In this document: positions 12,848-22,213 of the stretch, one piece after another
How the letters are laid out: each line of letters begins with the position of its first letter
How positions within the stretch are numbered: position 1 is the first letter of the stretch
Source of the DNA: Strigamia acuminata
Taxonomy: Eukaryota; Arthropoda; Chilopoda; Geophilomorpha; Linotaeniidae
Length of the DNA stretch: 64,000 nucleotides
Assembly: GCA_949358305.1 (NCBI GenBank)
Contig: OX442320.1
Location: forward strand, 1,056,501 to 1,120,500
Reading direction: 5' to 3'
Made by a program: the position numbers and the translations under genes
Notes under the pieces: model-generated
Seen by the model: only the letters and a program-made list of their open reading frames with translations
Told to the model about the DNA's origin: nothing
The model's database searches: none

Positions 12848-13726
12848 TTGGATATTAATCATCGGTGTTCCCATCAATGCTCCATGCATTCATCAATAGT
12901 TTTCAGTGCGGATTTGTGTTCTCAGCGCGGTTTTCGTACGAATTTAACAATACGATCACTTGAGTTTTTAGAGGCGGGAAATTCAAATAGCCCCAACCCC
13001 ATTCCTAGCTGTTTGGTGTTGACAGACCGCAACATCGAATACGTTCTTTTGGTGCACGTGACCAGGATATCGTCTGCTTTTCGTGAGTGTTTCCGTTACG
13101 TCAGTGATACGTTAGCTTGTTCATCTGGTTCGAGCAGCGGAATTTACGTTCGTGTGTCGTCGTCAGCAAAGCGTGTCGTCGTTCAATGTGACTACAGTCG
13201 CAACGGTGACATTTTGTGCGTCGATTACGAACATTTGAGTGCCAGCAACGATTTCCTACGGTCGCCATCTTGGATTTGGATAACACAACGCGCTGTGCTG
13301 AGAAGTCGATTCGCCCCTGGATTTATTGCTTTTCTTGTGTTTTATCATTCAGTGCATTTATTTTGGAGGTTTTGTTTGCATGAGGGTATTGTTTTGGGTA
13401 TTCTTTTTGGTGTTATTGCTGTTTCATATGCTAATCTTAAGGGAAATTTAGTAAAAGTGTATTTTATTGCAAATCGTTTTAGTTTTTTCTTTAATTTTAT
13501 GCATGCATCTCCATATAACTGGCATAACCAGGGGAGATTTAGATTTTTTGAAGATAGTTACTGGTCAGTCTCTCATTGCAAGGGCTGTCAGTTATTAACG
13601 TTAAAATTTGATAGTGGTTTTCGTGCAAAATTCGTTTTAAACGAATCGCCGAAAATATTTCAAACTTGTGTAGGACTTTTTGAGTCACGTTTTTCATACG
13701 TGGTCAAGGTCGCTCGTGTGTTTTAG
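12848..13726 (+). CDS. Uncharacterised 292-codon ORF across the LTR end and leader
   Basis: An open frame starting inside the R/U5 part of the 5' LTR and ending in the leader, 218 bp before the gag-pol start. I recognise no domain. It contains a hydrophobic stretch around residues 155-200 and a cysteine/histidine-containing stretch near residue 245. The same frame in the 3' LTR closes soon after the LTR end (20614-20826), so the full length depends on the leader. It would lie upstream of gag-pol on the genomic RNA, if transcription starts before 12848. The long open length in this base composition is mildly unusual. It may simply be fortuitous, and I do not assign a function. Confidence 0.2.
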   Translation: MDINHRCSHQCSMHSSIVFSADLCSQRGFRTNLTIRSLEFLEAGNSNSPNPIPSCLVLTDRNIEYVLLVHVTRISSAFRECFRYVSDTLACSSGSSSGIYVRVSSSAKRVVVQCDYSRNGDILCVDYEHLSASNDFLRSPSWIWITQRAVLRSRFAPGFIAFLVFYHSVHLFWRFCLHEGIVLGILFGVIAVSYANLKGNLVKVYFIANRFSFFFNFMHASPYNWHNQGRFRFFEDSYWSVSHCKGCQLLTLKFDSGFRAKFVLNESPKIFQTCVGLFESRFSYVVKVARVF

Positions 13727-13944
13727 CATCCCTGATTGTTAAAACACTCGATATTCTTGTGCATTTTCAATTGATTTTTTTTGTCATTTGGGCAATTAAA
13801 CGTTGAAAAATTCTGTGTATTTTTGGGGGATAAAATTGAATATTTTATTCTTTTAAAAATTGAAAGCGAAGTGTTTTTTGTCAAACGAGATTTTATCTTC
13901 CTTTTCGCAATTTGCAGCCGTGAATTTGTGAGAGGAGAGAAAAC
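13035..13944 (+). other. BEL-1 untranslated leader
   Basis: About 0.9 kb between the 5' LTR and the gag-pol start codon. It holds the primer-binding site near its 5' end, the 3' two-thirds of the 292-codon ORF, and a reverse-strand AAGATGGC (YY1-like) motif at 13264-13271. The last 200 bp are AT-rich with no other signal recognised. Confidence 0.7.
13050..13068 (+). other. BEL-1 primer-binding site, tRNA-His type
   Basis: TGGTGCACGTGACCAGGAT lies 15 nt after the LTR end. It equals the tRNA-His-complementary site of BEL-2 (TGGTGCCGTGACCAGGAT) apart from one inserted A after TGGTGC. The tRNA-His 3' end is recalled from general knowledge of insect tRNAs. The match between two independent elements at the same relative position is seen directly. 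Confidence 0.7.
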
Positions 13945-16900
13945 ATGACAGATCCTTCCGTGCAAAACATGATCACTCCAGAACAACTCGAGATTCTGGA
14001 GACAAAATGGGAAGCGCTACTCACTTCACTCTCCGCTTTGCTGACTGTATCGGAGCAGACCAGCGACCCGGGAGAGTTGGAGGCGCTGCTATCTACAGCA
14101 AATATTCGAGAGACACGTGCTGTCAATGAACTCAATGATCTTCAAATACATTCTGAGCATGGATTTTATCTTGAAGCCATTGAAAAACTCGAGGCAGTTC
14201 AAACAAGAGTGGATCTTCTCCGCGGACGTTGGGAAGTATCGAAACGGTCCCTTCCTACACTGGGAGGACGACTAAATATGTCAACTGCATCTGGCGGTCA
14301 TACGACAATGAAAGCTTCTTTCCGAAAAATCCAGAAGTTGCCAAAATTGGAGTCTGTGAAGTTCGATGGGGACATTTTGAAGTACAAGACCTTCAAAAGT
14401 AACTTCGAAACTTCAGTACATAAGGACCCAGACTTAAGCGATGTGGAAAAGCTTCAATATCTACAAACAATGTGTGTTGGCGAAGCAGCCACTTTGATTT
14501 CAACTTTTCCCTTGATCGAGGAATCATACCATTTGGCTCGTGAAGAGTTGGAAAGAAACTACGGGGATGAGGACGCACAGCAAACTGCCCTCATCAGATC
14601 AATTAGAGAAATGAAAATTGTTACGAGTGTCTATCCAACTAAAGCGTTAAGAACAAATTTAACCAAAATTTCTTCCACCGTCAGACTCCTTGAGCAGTTG
14701 AAAATACCCATACAAACTTCAGGTGCTTTTCTCATGCCGGATATTATCAGCAAATTTCCAACTCAGATGGCTTTGCGTTTTTATCAGGTGCATGGAATTC
14801 AAAACAAAAACATTATGACACTACTTGACTTTTTCTTGAAAGAAGTAGCTATGGCGGAAAGAACTGACAATTCTTCTCATTCTGAAAAAGTGAAGAAGGA
14901 GAAAACTGAAGTCGAAAAAGGCAAGCAAAAGGGTTCCATGACCACGTGTGCTGCGACTCAAGATTCTAAGCCGCAATCAAATGCTAAAGTGAAGTCCGGA
15001 GAGTCCAAACAAGACAACAAATCTTCCAACTCGAAGACCATCAAGTGTATTTTTTGTGAAGAAGACCATTTGAATGGTTCATGCAAAAAGGAATTCGAAG
15101 TTAATGCGAAGATTGAAATCATCAAAAAGAATAGAATTTGCTTCAATTGTTTTAGAACTGGCCATCGCGTCGGGGACTGTAAAGTGAAGTTTTCCTGCAA
15201 ACATTGTGGCGGAAGACACCACTCCACAATTTGCAAAAAGTCAGATGTGAAGAATTCATCAAGCGTTGTCGAGAAGCCCAAGGAGTCACAAGTGACAACA
15301 CACGTCTCGTGCGCGATCTCCGCGACTCTTCAATTAATGATATTTACTGCGAACCTCAAAACCAAAAATGGAGGATCCCACAACATCAGAGGAATGATAG
15401 ATTCAGGCAGTCACCGATCCTTCATAACAACTGAGTTAGTAGAAAGAATCAAGTTGAAAAAGTGCGGCAGCATTTCGGCCACGACACAACGCTTTAATGA
15501 TTCTACTCCTGCTTCAACGGATTATGACGTTTTTAACGTTACTTTGAAAAGCAGAAATGACACACAAGAAATCAAAATGACAATGTTATCGGTCGAAAAT
15601 CTACCAAGAGTGCAAGGAATTTTAAACTCCACTGTAATAGAAAAGGTGAAAGGATTAAATCTTGAGTTGGCTGAAGAATTGCCTGCCAAAACATCCCAAA
15701 TTGACATTTTATTAGGAGTGGATGTTTGGTGGAAAATTCTCAAAGACGGCAAGAGGAAAATCAACGAGGATTTGGGCCTTATAAACACTTTATTTGGCTG
15801 GGTTCTCACCGGTGCAGCTGGAAACATCGATTTATTTGATGATGAAGCCGACTTAACCACGTGTTGCAACACTTGCAACGTTGACATAAATGAGAAGTTG
15901 GACAAATTGTGGAATTTGGAGGCAATTGGAATAAATGCTGGCGAAAAAGAATCCGATTTCACAAGAGATCGCTTTGAAGCCACAACAAAACGTCTTGACG
16001 ACGGAAGATATGAAGTGATGCTTCCCTTTAATGGACAAGAAACTGACTTGGATTCCAACTGGGAACTCGCCATGAACCAATTAGCCAACACGCTTAAACG
16101 AATCGATTCTAATGAGGACTATAAAAAACGTTACGACGACTCAATGTGGCAGTACATCGAGGAAAATCACGCGGAGGAAGTCCCAAAGGAGGAACGTTTT
16201 CTCAAGAAGGGGATATATAATATACCTCACCACCCCGTCATAAAAGAGGATCGAGATACTTCTAAATTTAGAATAGTATTCAACGCGTCTTCATCCAAGA
16301 AGGGAAAACTTTCCCTCAATGACTGTTTATTTCCGGGACCTTCCCTCAACCCTGACTTAATTCTTGTTATTGTGAGATTTCGTCTTTATTGCATCCCGAT
16401 AATAGCGGATATCAAGCAGGCATTCCTACAGGTTATGATCAACCCGACTCAAAGAAACTTTCTACGCTTTCTGTGGGTGGCTCGTGATTATTTTAAGCAG
16501 CCTTATTCGTGGCAAAACCTGTGGAATAACATTATGATTCTGAGAATGATCGTCGTGCCCTTTGGTGTTATTTCCTCACCATTCCTCCTATGCGCAACCA
16601 TTCGCAAACATGCAAAACAATTTGAGAAAACACACGCCAAAGAAGTTGATGCGCTTGATGATGGAATTTTTATGGATGACTTAACATCTGGAGGAGATTT
16701 TCCAGCCGACACGACGACACATTGCGAGAGATTGAAGATGATTTTAGACAGCGGAAAACTTCCCCTTGTGAAGTGGGCGACTTGCAGCAAAGACGTCTTC
16801 GAGAACTTGAAAAAAGAGGGATTCCACATGCGGGGCGAGGAGTTTTCTAGTCTTGGAATCATTAAAATGCTCGGCATACTTTGGGACACAGAAAAGGACA

Positions 16901-19179
16901 TGATAATGTTTAAAATACCGAAAATTGAAAAAATTCCTATTACAAAGCGAGAAGTTGTCTCATTTTTAGCATCAATTTTCGATCCCATGGGACTCTTGGC
17001 TCCTGTGATTCTTCAAATGAAATTGCTCATTCAAGCGATCTGGGCTCGGACGAAAAAATGGGATGAAAAGATTCTTGATTCGGAGAAAAAAGAAATTGAA
17101 GAATGGAATTTCGACATCCAACAACTCAAGGAACTAAAAGTTCAACGTTGGTTAAATACTTATTCAGGTCAGGAAATAACCCTAGAAGTTTTTTGTGACG
17201 CCAGCACAAAAGCATTTGGCTGCACGATTTTTGTCGTCAACGTTGAGGGCAAAAGAACATTGTTGTTAAGTAAATGCCGCATTGCGCCGGCCAAAAAAGT
17301 TACTCTTCCTCGACTCGAATTAACAGCAGCAGTGGTTGGAGTCAGAATGACAAAATATCTGCTCGAGAACTTTCTTCCTGGATACCCCGTCACTGAAGTT
17401 CGTTACTACTCGGACTCCACTATCACACTCGCCTGGATTAATTCAGACAAAAATGTTTGGAAACCGTATGTCTCAAACCGAGTTCAGGAAATTATTTCCT
17501 TTTCCAAGCCTGAGCAATGGTCTCATGTGCCAACCGAATTCAACCCAGCTGACTTATTGACCCGTCCACACAACTCAAAAACATTGATGAACAATAAACT
17601 TTGGTGGGACGGAGTTGATGTATCAAAGCTGGAAAAGAAAGAAGTTATACAGGAAAACCCACCCGATGAAGAGAGAAAAATAATTGTTATGACTATTCAA
17701 GTTAAAGAGAATTTTATTTACAAATTTTTCCGACGTTTTAGCAACTACAACCGACTTTTGAGAGTGTTTTACTACATAATGAGATGGAAAAGTCAACTTG
17801 TTCGCGGTGAGCCCCTCTCGCCACTCGAGTTGGAGGCAAACCAACTGAAGATCCTAAAACTTTCGCAGAAACTACATTTTTTGGAGGAAGTCGAAGACGT
17901 GAAAAACAAAAGGGAATTAAGCAAACATTCCACTTTGAGGAATTTCGAACTCTTTATTGACGAAAACGGATTACTTAGACTTCATAGCCGTTTGAAAAAA
18001 TCTTTATTGACATTTGATGAAGTCTATCCCATTATTTTGCATTACGATAGTTGGATAACACGACTGTTGATCAGAAAAGCACATCTAGAATTACTTCACG
18101 GTGATATTAGTGAAACCCTTTATCACTTACGTGAACAATTTTGGATCATAAGAGGAAGAAAAACAATTCAGACAGTGATTCGAGAGTGTGCAATTTGCAG
18201 ACGTGCTAAACTTGCGAGAAATAACCCTTCTACTGGTGACCTTCCCACTGAACGTGTAACTCCAGCGGCTCCATTCCAACACACTGGAATTGATCATCTT
18301 GGACCCATTTATGTTGGCAACAACAAAAAGGAACGAAAAAAGGTTTATATTCTTTTATTCACGTGCATGGTGACAAGAAGCTTGCACTTAGAAGTGTCCG
18401 AAGATCTTTCTGTTCCCAAGTTTTTGTTAGCAATGCGACGATTTGGAGCTCGTTTTGGCTATCCTGCCAAAATATTCTCAGATAATAGCAAAACATTCGA
18501 ACGCGGTAGTGTGGAGTTACAATCATGGGGCAAGCTCATTGGTCACAAGGACATACAAACTTTCCTATCTGAAAAAAGAGTGTTATGGACTTTTATTCCA
18601 CCACTGTTCCCCTGGATGGGAGGGGCATGGGAACGCCTTGTTCGTTCAGTTAAAGATAAACTTCGAAAAACTTTGCTTCGATATACCGTTGATTTGGAGA
18701 CTCTTCAAACTTTAGCTTTGGAAATTAGTTCCGTATTAAATTCAAGACCTTTGTCCTACGTTCCCGACAGTGTTGATGGAGGCAGAATTTTGGCGCCTGA
18801 AAATTTTTTAACCGGTGGTTTACCAAAATACCTTATAAACAAAAAATTGTGTGCCATCAAAAAGACAGATTTAAGAAAATTAGACATTAAACGCAGACAG
18901 TTCATTTGGGAATTTTGGAGAGTGAGGAGAAAAAGTTATCTTATGCAATTGCAAAATTTTTATGAAACCAAAGGTGATAAAAATTTCAAAAACCCCAAAG
19001 TGAATCAGATCGTGTTGTTGGAAAAAATAGGAACAAATCCCTATTTTTGGCCACTTGCCCGGATAAAGGAGATTTTTCCAGGTGAGGATGGTTTTATTCG
19101 AGTCATTAAAGTGGTGCTACCAGATGGACGTGAACTGAAAAGATCAGTTAAGCATGTGAGAGCTCTTGAACTGGACTGA
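13945..19179 (+). CDS. BEL/Pao Gag-Pol polyprotein (1744 aa)
   Basis: Encodes the structural and enzymatic proteins of BEL-1. By residue: helical N-terminus (1-120); DUF1759-like Gag region (about 130-275); three Cys/His knuckles (C368 onward, 398-412, 418-430); retropepsin-like aspartic protease with DSG at 486-488 (DUF1758 type); RT with ADIKQAF at 821-827 and catalytic FMDD at 909-912; RNase H acidic residues D1085, E1125, D1157 and D1203; integrase HHCC zinc site (H1380, H1385, C1415, C1418); integrase core D1450, D1513, E1563; and a DUF5641-like C-terminus (about 1640-1744). All key residues are present with no internal stop, so it is probably functional. The start is the first ATG in frame, preceded by gagagaaaac. 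Gag and Pol share one frame, as in many BEL elements. RT motif 3-4 carries an insertion (about 845-870) that I cannot interpret. Confidence 0.95.
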   Translation: MTDPSVQNMITPEQLEILETKWEALLTSLSALLTVSEQTSDPGELEALLSTANIRETRAVNELNDLQIHSEHGFYLEAIEKLEAVQTRVDLLRGRWEVSKRSLPTLGGRLNMSTASGGHTTMKASFRKIQKLPKLESVKFDGDILKYKTFKSNFETSVHKDPDLSDVEKLQYLQTMCVGEAATLISTFPLIEESYHLAREELERNYGDEDAQQTALIRSIREMKIVTSVYPTKALRTNLTKISSTVRLLEQLKIPIQTSGAFLMPDIISKFPTQMALRFYQVHGIQNKNIMTLLDFFLKEVAMAERTDNSSHSEKVKKEKTEVEKGKQKGSMTTCAATQDSKPQSNAKVKSGESKQDNKSSNSKTIKCIFCEEDHLNGSCKKEFEVNAKIEIIKKNRICFNCFRTGHRVGDCKVKFSCKHCGGRHHSTICKKSDVKNSSSVVEKPKESQVTTHVSCAISATLQLMIFTANLKTKNGGSHNIRGMIDSGSHRSFITTELVERIKLKKCGSISATTQRFNDSTPASTDYDVFNVTLKSRNDTQEIKMTMLSVENLPRVQGILNSTVIEKVKGLNLELAEELPAKTSQIDILLGVDVWWKILKDGKRKINEDLGLINTLFGWVLTGAAGNIDLFDDEADLTTCCNTCNVDINEKLDKLWNLEAIGINAGEKESDFTRDRFEATTKRLDDGRYEVMLPFNGQETDLDSNWELAMNQLANTLKRIDSNEDYKKRYDDSMWQYIEENHAEEVPKEERFLKKGIYNIPHHPVIKEDRDTSKFRIVFNASSSKKGKLSLNDCLFPGPSLNPDLILVIVRFRLYCIPIIADIKQAFLQVMINPTQRNFLRFLWVARDYFKQPYSWQNLWNNIMILRMIVVPFGVISSPFLLCATIRKHAKQFEKTHAKEVDALDDGIFMDDLTSGGDFPADTTTHCERLKMILDSGKLPLVKWATCSKDVFENLKKEGFHMRGEEFSSLGIIKMLGILWDTEKDMIMFKIPKIEKIPITKREVVSFLASIFDPMGLLAPVILQMKLLIQAIWARTKKWDEKILDSEKKEIEEWNFDIQQLKELKVQRWLNTYSGQEITLEVFCDASTKAFGCTIFVVNVEGKRTLLLSKCRIAPAKKVTLPRLELTAAVVGVRMTKYLLENFLPGYPVTEVRYYSDSTITLAWINSDKNVWKPYVSNRVQEIISFSKPEQWSHVPTEFNPADLLTRPHNSKTLMNNKLWWDGVDVSKLEKKEVIQENPPDEERKIIVMTIQVKENFIYKFFRRFSNYNRLLRVFYYIMRWKSQLVRGEPLSPLELEANQLKILKLSQKLHFLEEVEDVKNKRELSKHSTLRNFELFIDENGLLRLHSRLKKSLLTFDEVYPIILHYDSWITRLLIRKAHLELLHGDISETLYHLREQFWIIRGRKTIQTVIRECAICRRAKLARNNPSTGDLPTERVTPAAPFQHTGIDHLGPIYVGNNKKERKKVYILLFTCMVTRSLHLEVSEDLSVPKFLLAMRRFGARFGYPAKIFSDNSKTFERGSVELQSWGKLIGHKDIQTFLSEKRVLWTFIPPLFPWMGGAWERLVRSVKDKLRKTLLRYTVDLETLQTLALEISSVLNSRPLSYVPDSVDGGRILAPENFLTGGLPKYLINKKLCAIKKTDLRKLDIKRRQFIWEFWRVRRKSYLMQLQNFYETKGDKNFKNPKVNQIVLLEKIGTNPYFWPLARIKEIFPGEDGFIRVIKVVLPDGRELKRSVKHVRALELD

Positions 19180-19232
19180 TTTGTTTGAGCTCGTTGTGTT
19201 TTCTCTTCTCTGTTCTCTCGCCGGCAATTCGC
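19180..19232 (+). other. BEL-1 3' untranslated gap before the 3' LTR
   Basis: Only 53 bp separate the stop codon from the 3' LTR. The stretch is pyrimidine-rich (ttttctcttctctgttctct) and ends ccggcaattcgc. No plus-strand polypurine tract abuts the LTR, which is unusual. Confidence 0.7.
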
Positions 19233-20800
19233 TGTTGCAAGACAGCGTGGAAGAATTGTTGTGCTGAGATTGTGTCAATAAATATTACTAATTGCTTTTA
19301 TTTGTTTAATTTTCCTTTAGTGTTTTATTTTTCATAATTAATTGATATTTTTGACTTTACAGGAATTTTGACTTATTAAAATGTTTTTCACTGATTTTTA
19401 TTGTCACTTTTCAATTTAATGTAGTGTTAATACTTTGCTATTATTTTATTCGTGTCTTTTTGAGTGCATTTATGAACCTTTCTATTAATTTTCCATGATT
19501 TTGTGTTTATTGCGTGCAGTTCTAATGTTTTCTTCGTTTTCTGGCATACATTTGCGATGCTCGATACGTCATTTTTCGGTTCCTAGCGGACTTTTGCTTC
19601 CGTCTTCTAACCTTTCGTTTAGTGCTTTAAAACTCATTTGGAGTTTGTTTTACTATTGTTTCAGACTAATTCGGGTCTGATCTTTCTTTCTGGATGCATT
19701 AGAACTGCCCAAAATGCTTCGATCGGTTGTTTCAAACGTTCGTTGTCGGCTGCCGTAAAAGCGTAGCCGAGAATGTTCGGTTCGATCAACATTTTCGTAT
19801 TATTTAAACTTGTGTGTATTAATTCAGTATTTTGTAATGGGAATTATTAATTACTCTTGTAATTTAATCACTACTTTATTCGTTATTTACATTAAGTGCC
19901 TTTTATTCCAATTTCAAATTGTTTTGACGCTTTTGCAATGTTCGCCGGACGCCATGTTTGATCCAACACCTTTGTTTTGTTCGCCGATCGCCATGTTTGT
20001 CCCAAGCGACGATTACACAATGTAACCGTTATTTTTGTATTTTATATTCTTATAATCTGCATTTACTATTTCATTTCGAAGTGTTTTCACCTGTATTCTT
20101 TGCTAATTTTGCATTTTTATTCCGTTCGGAATTCAAATGTTTTGATTGCATCATTTTGCTTGACGCTGATTGGCTGTCTCGATCGTCTGCTTGACGATCA
20201 TTGTTTTCGTTCCGTTTGCACTGTTATACTCTTCTGATCTTATTGTTGTGATTAGATATTTTATTCCTGGTATTCTTGTGGTCATTTTAGTGTATCACAA
20301 TCTTTATTTCGTGCAGTTTTTATGTAACTACAACTTTGCTGTGATTTCGTTTCCTCCGTTGCTATGACAACGGAGTTTCTTGTGTATCTGTATTTCGCCG
20401 CTATCGGCTTGGCGCGTGCCGTAATTGGGTACTGCGCATGTGCGGTTCCTCAGGAACCAATGTAATCAGTGTATTTTACTCAGTTCTCAACCAACTTTTT
20501 AATAAACAAGTTGTTTTTTGTTAACTCCCGTGTTTTCTATTTTCAACCTTAGTTTTCAATGTGTTGTGAGTAGTTAAGCCTTTCCCTGGATTAGCCATTG
20601 ATTCAGCACTCCATTGGATATTAATCATCGGTGTTCCCATCAATGCTCCATGCATTCATCAATAGTTTTCAGTGCGGATTTGTGTTCTCAGCGCGGTTTT
20701 CGTACGAATTTAACAATACGATCACTTGAGTTTTTAGAGGCGGGAAATTCAAATAGCCCCAACCCCATTCCTAGCTGTTTGGTGTTGACAGACCGCAACA
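19233..20800 (+). repeat. BEL-1 3' LTR (1568 bp)
   Basis: A direct copy of 11467-13034 shifted by 7766, with one difference noticed (g at 19353). AATAAA is at 20501-20506. It ends cgcaaca and is followed by the tttg target duplication and satellite. Confidence 0.95.
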
Positions 20801-22213
20801 TTTGTGCTAAGTCAACTGCAATGTGAAATAAGCTCAAAATTTTTTTCTTCAAAATTTATTGCTTGGATGTTGCTAAAACTTACATTGAAGGCTTCTACTA
20901 AGGTTTAAACACTATTTCTGAACATTCAGAGACATTGGACTTGTGGTGTTTGTGCTAAGTCAACCGTGATGAGATCAAAAGTCTATTCTCCCAAATCATT
21001 GCTTGGATGTTTCTAAAACTTACATTGGAGCCTTCTACTAAGGTTTAAACACTATTTCTGAACATTCAGAGACATTGGTCTTGTGGTGTTTGTGCTAAGT
21101 CAACTGTGATGAGATCAAAAGTCTATTCTCCCAAATCATTGCTTGGATGTTTCTAAAACTTACATTGGAGCCTTCTACTAAGGTTTAAACACTATTTCTG
21201 AACATTCAGAGACATTGGTCTTGTGGTGTTTGTGCTAAGTCAACTGTGATGAGATCAAAAGTCTATTCTCCCAAATCATTGCTTGGATGTTTCTAAAACT
21301 TACATTGGAGCCTTCTACTAAGGTTTAAACACTATTTCTGAACATTCAGAGACATTGGTCTTGTGGTGTTTGTGCTAAGTCAACTGTGATGAGATCAAAA
21401 GTCTATTCTCCCAAATCATTGCTTGGATGTTTCTAAAACTTACATTGGAGCCTTCTACTAAGGTTTAAACACTATTTCTGAACATTCAGAGACATTGGTC
21501 TTGTGGTGTTTGTGCTAAGTCAACTGTGATGAGATCAAAAGTCTATTCTCCCAAATCATTGCTTAGATGTTTCTAAAACTTACATTGGAGCCTTCTACTA
21601 AGGTTTAAACACTATTTCTGAACATTCAGAGACATTGGTCTTGTGGTGTTTGTGCTAAGTCAACTGTGATGAGATCAAAAGTCTATTCTCCCAAATCATT
21701 GCTTGGATGTTTCTAAAACTTACATTGGAGCCTTCTACTAAGGTTTAAACACTATTTCTGAACATTCAGAGACATTGGTCTTGTGGTGTTTGTGCTAAGT
21801 CAACTGTGATGAGATAAAAAGTCTATTCTCTCAAATCATTGCTTGGATGTTTCTAAAACTTACATTGGAGCCTTCTACTAAAGTTTAAACACTATTTCTG
21901 AACATTCAGAGACATTGATCTTGTGGTCTTTGTGCTAAGTCAACTGCAATGTGAAATAAGCTCAAAATTTTTTTTTCAAAATTTATTGCTTGGATGTTGC
22001 TAAAACTTACATTGAAGGCTTCTACTAAGGTTTAAACACTATTTCTGAACATTCAGAGACATTGGACTTGTGGTGTTTGTGCTAAGTCAACCGTGATGAG
22101 ATCAAAAGTCTATTCTCCCAAATCATTGCTTGGATGTTTCTAAAACTTACATTGGAGCCTTCTACTAAGGTTTAAACACTATTTCTGAACATTCAGAGAC
22201 ATTGGTCTTGTGG

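Larger units (their letters stand above)
11467..13034 (+). repeat. BEL-1 5' LTR (1568 bp)
   Basis: Begins tgttgcaag and ends cgcaaca, so it has inverted TGTTGC/GCAACA ends. Near-identical to 19233-20800. It holds a 39-bp-spaced direct repeat of gttcgccgNNcgccatgttt (12174 and 12213), a hairpin at 11975-12009, an NRF1-like site with an adjacent palindrome near 12667-12692, and AATAAA at 12735-12740. Several ORFs of 61-86 codons lie in it, but none resembles a known protein. Confidence 0.95.
11467..20800 (+). mobile_element. BEL-1: full-length BEL/Pao LTR retrotransposon
   Basis: A 9334-bp element bounded by two 1568-bp LTRs (offset exactly 7766) and a 4-bp target duplication, inserted in the satellite. 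The order is 5' LTR, tRNA-His-like primer site, about 0.9-kb leader, one gag-pol ORF with domains in the order Gag, zinc knuckles, protease, RT, RNase H, integrase, then 3' LTR. RT before integrase, the DUF1759/DUF1758-type N-terminal region and the DUF5641-type C-terminus are BEL/Pao hallmarks. I noticed only one difference between the LTRs (c at 11587, g at 19353), so the insertion is recent. No envelope-like ORF follows pol. The element appears structurally complete. Confidence 0.95.
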
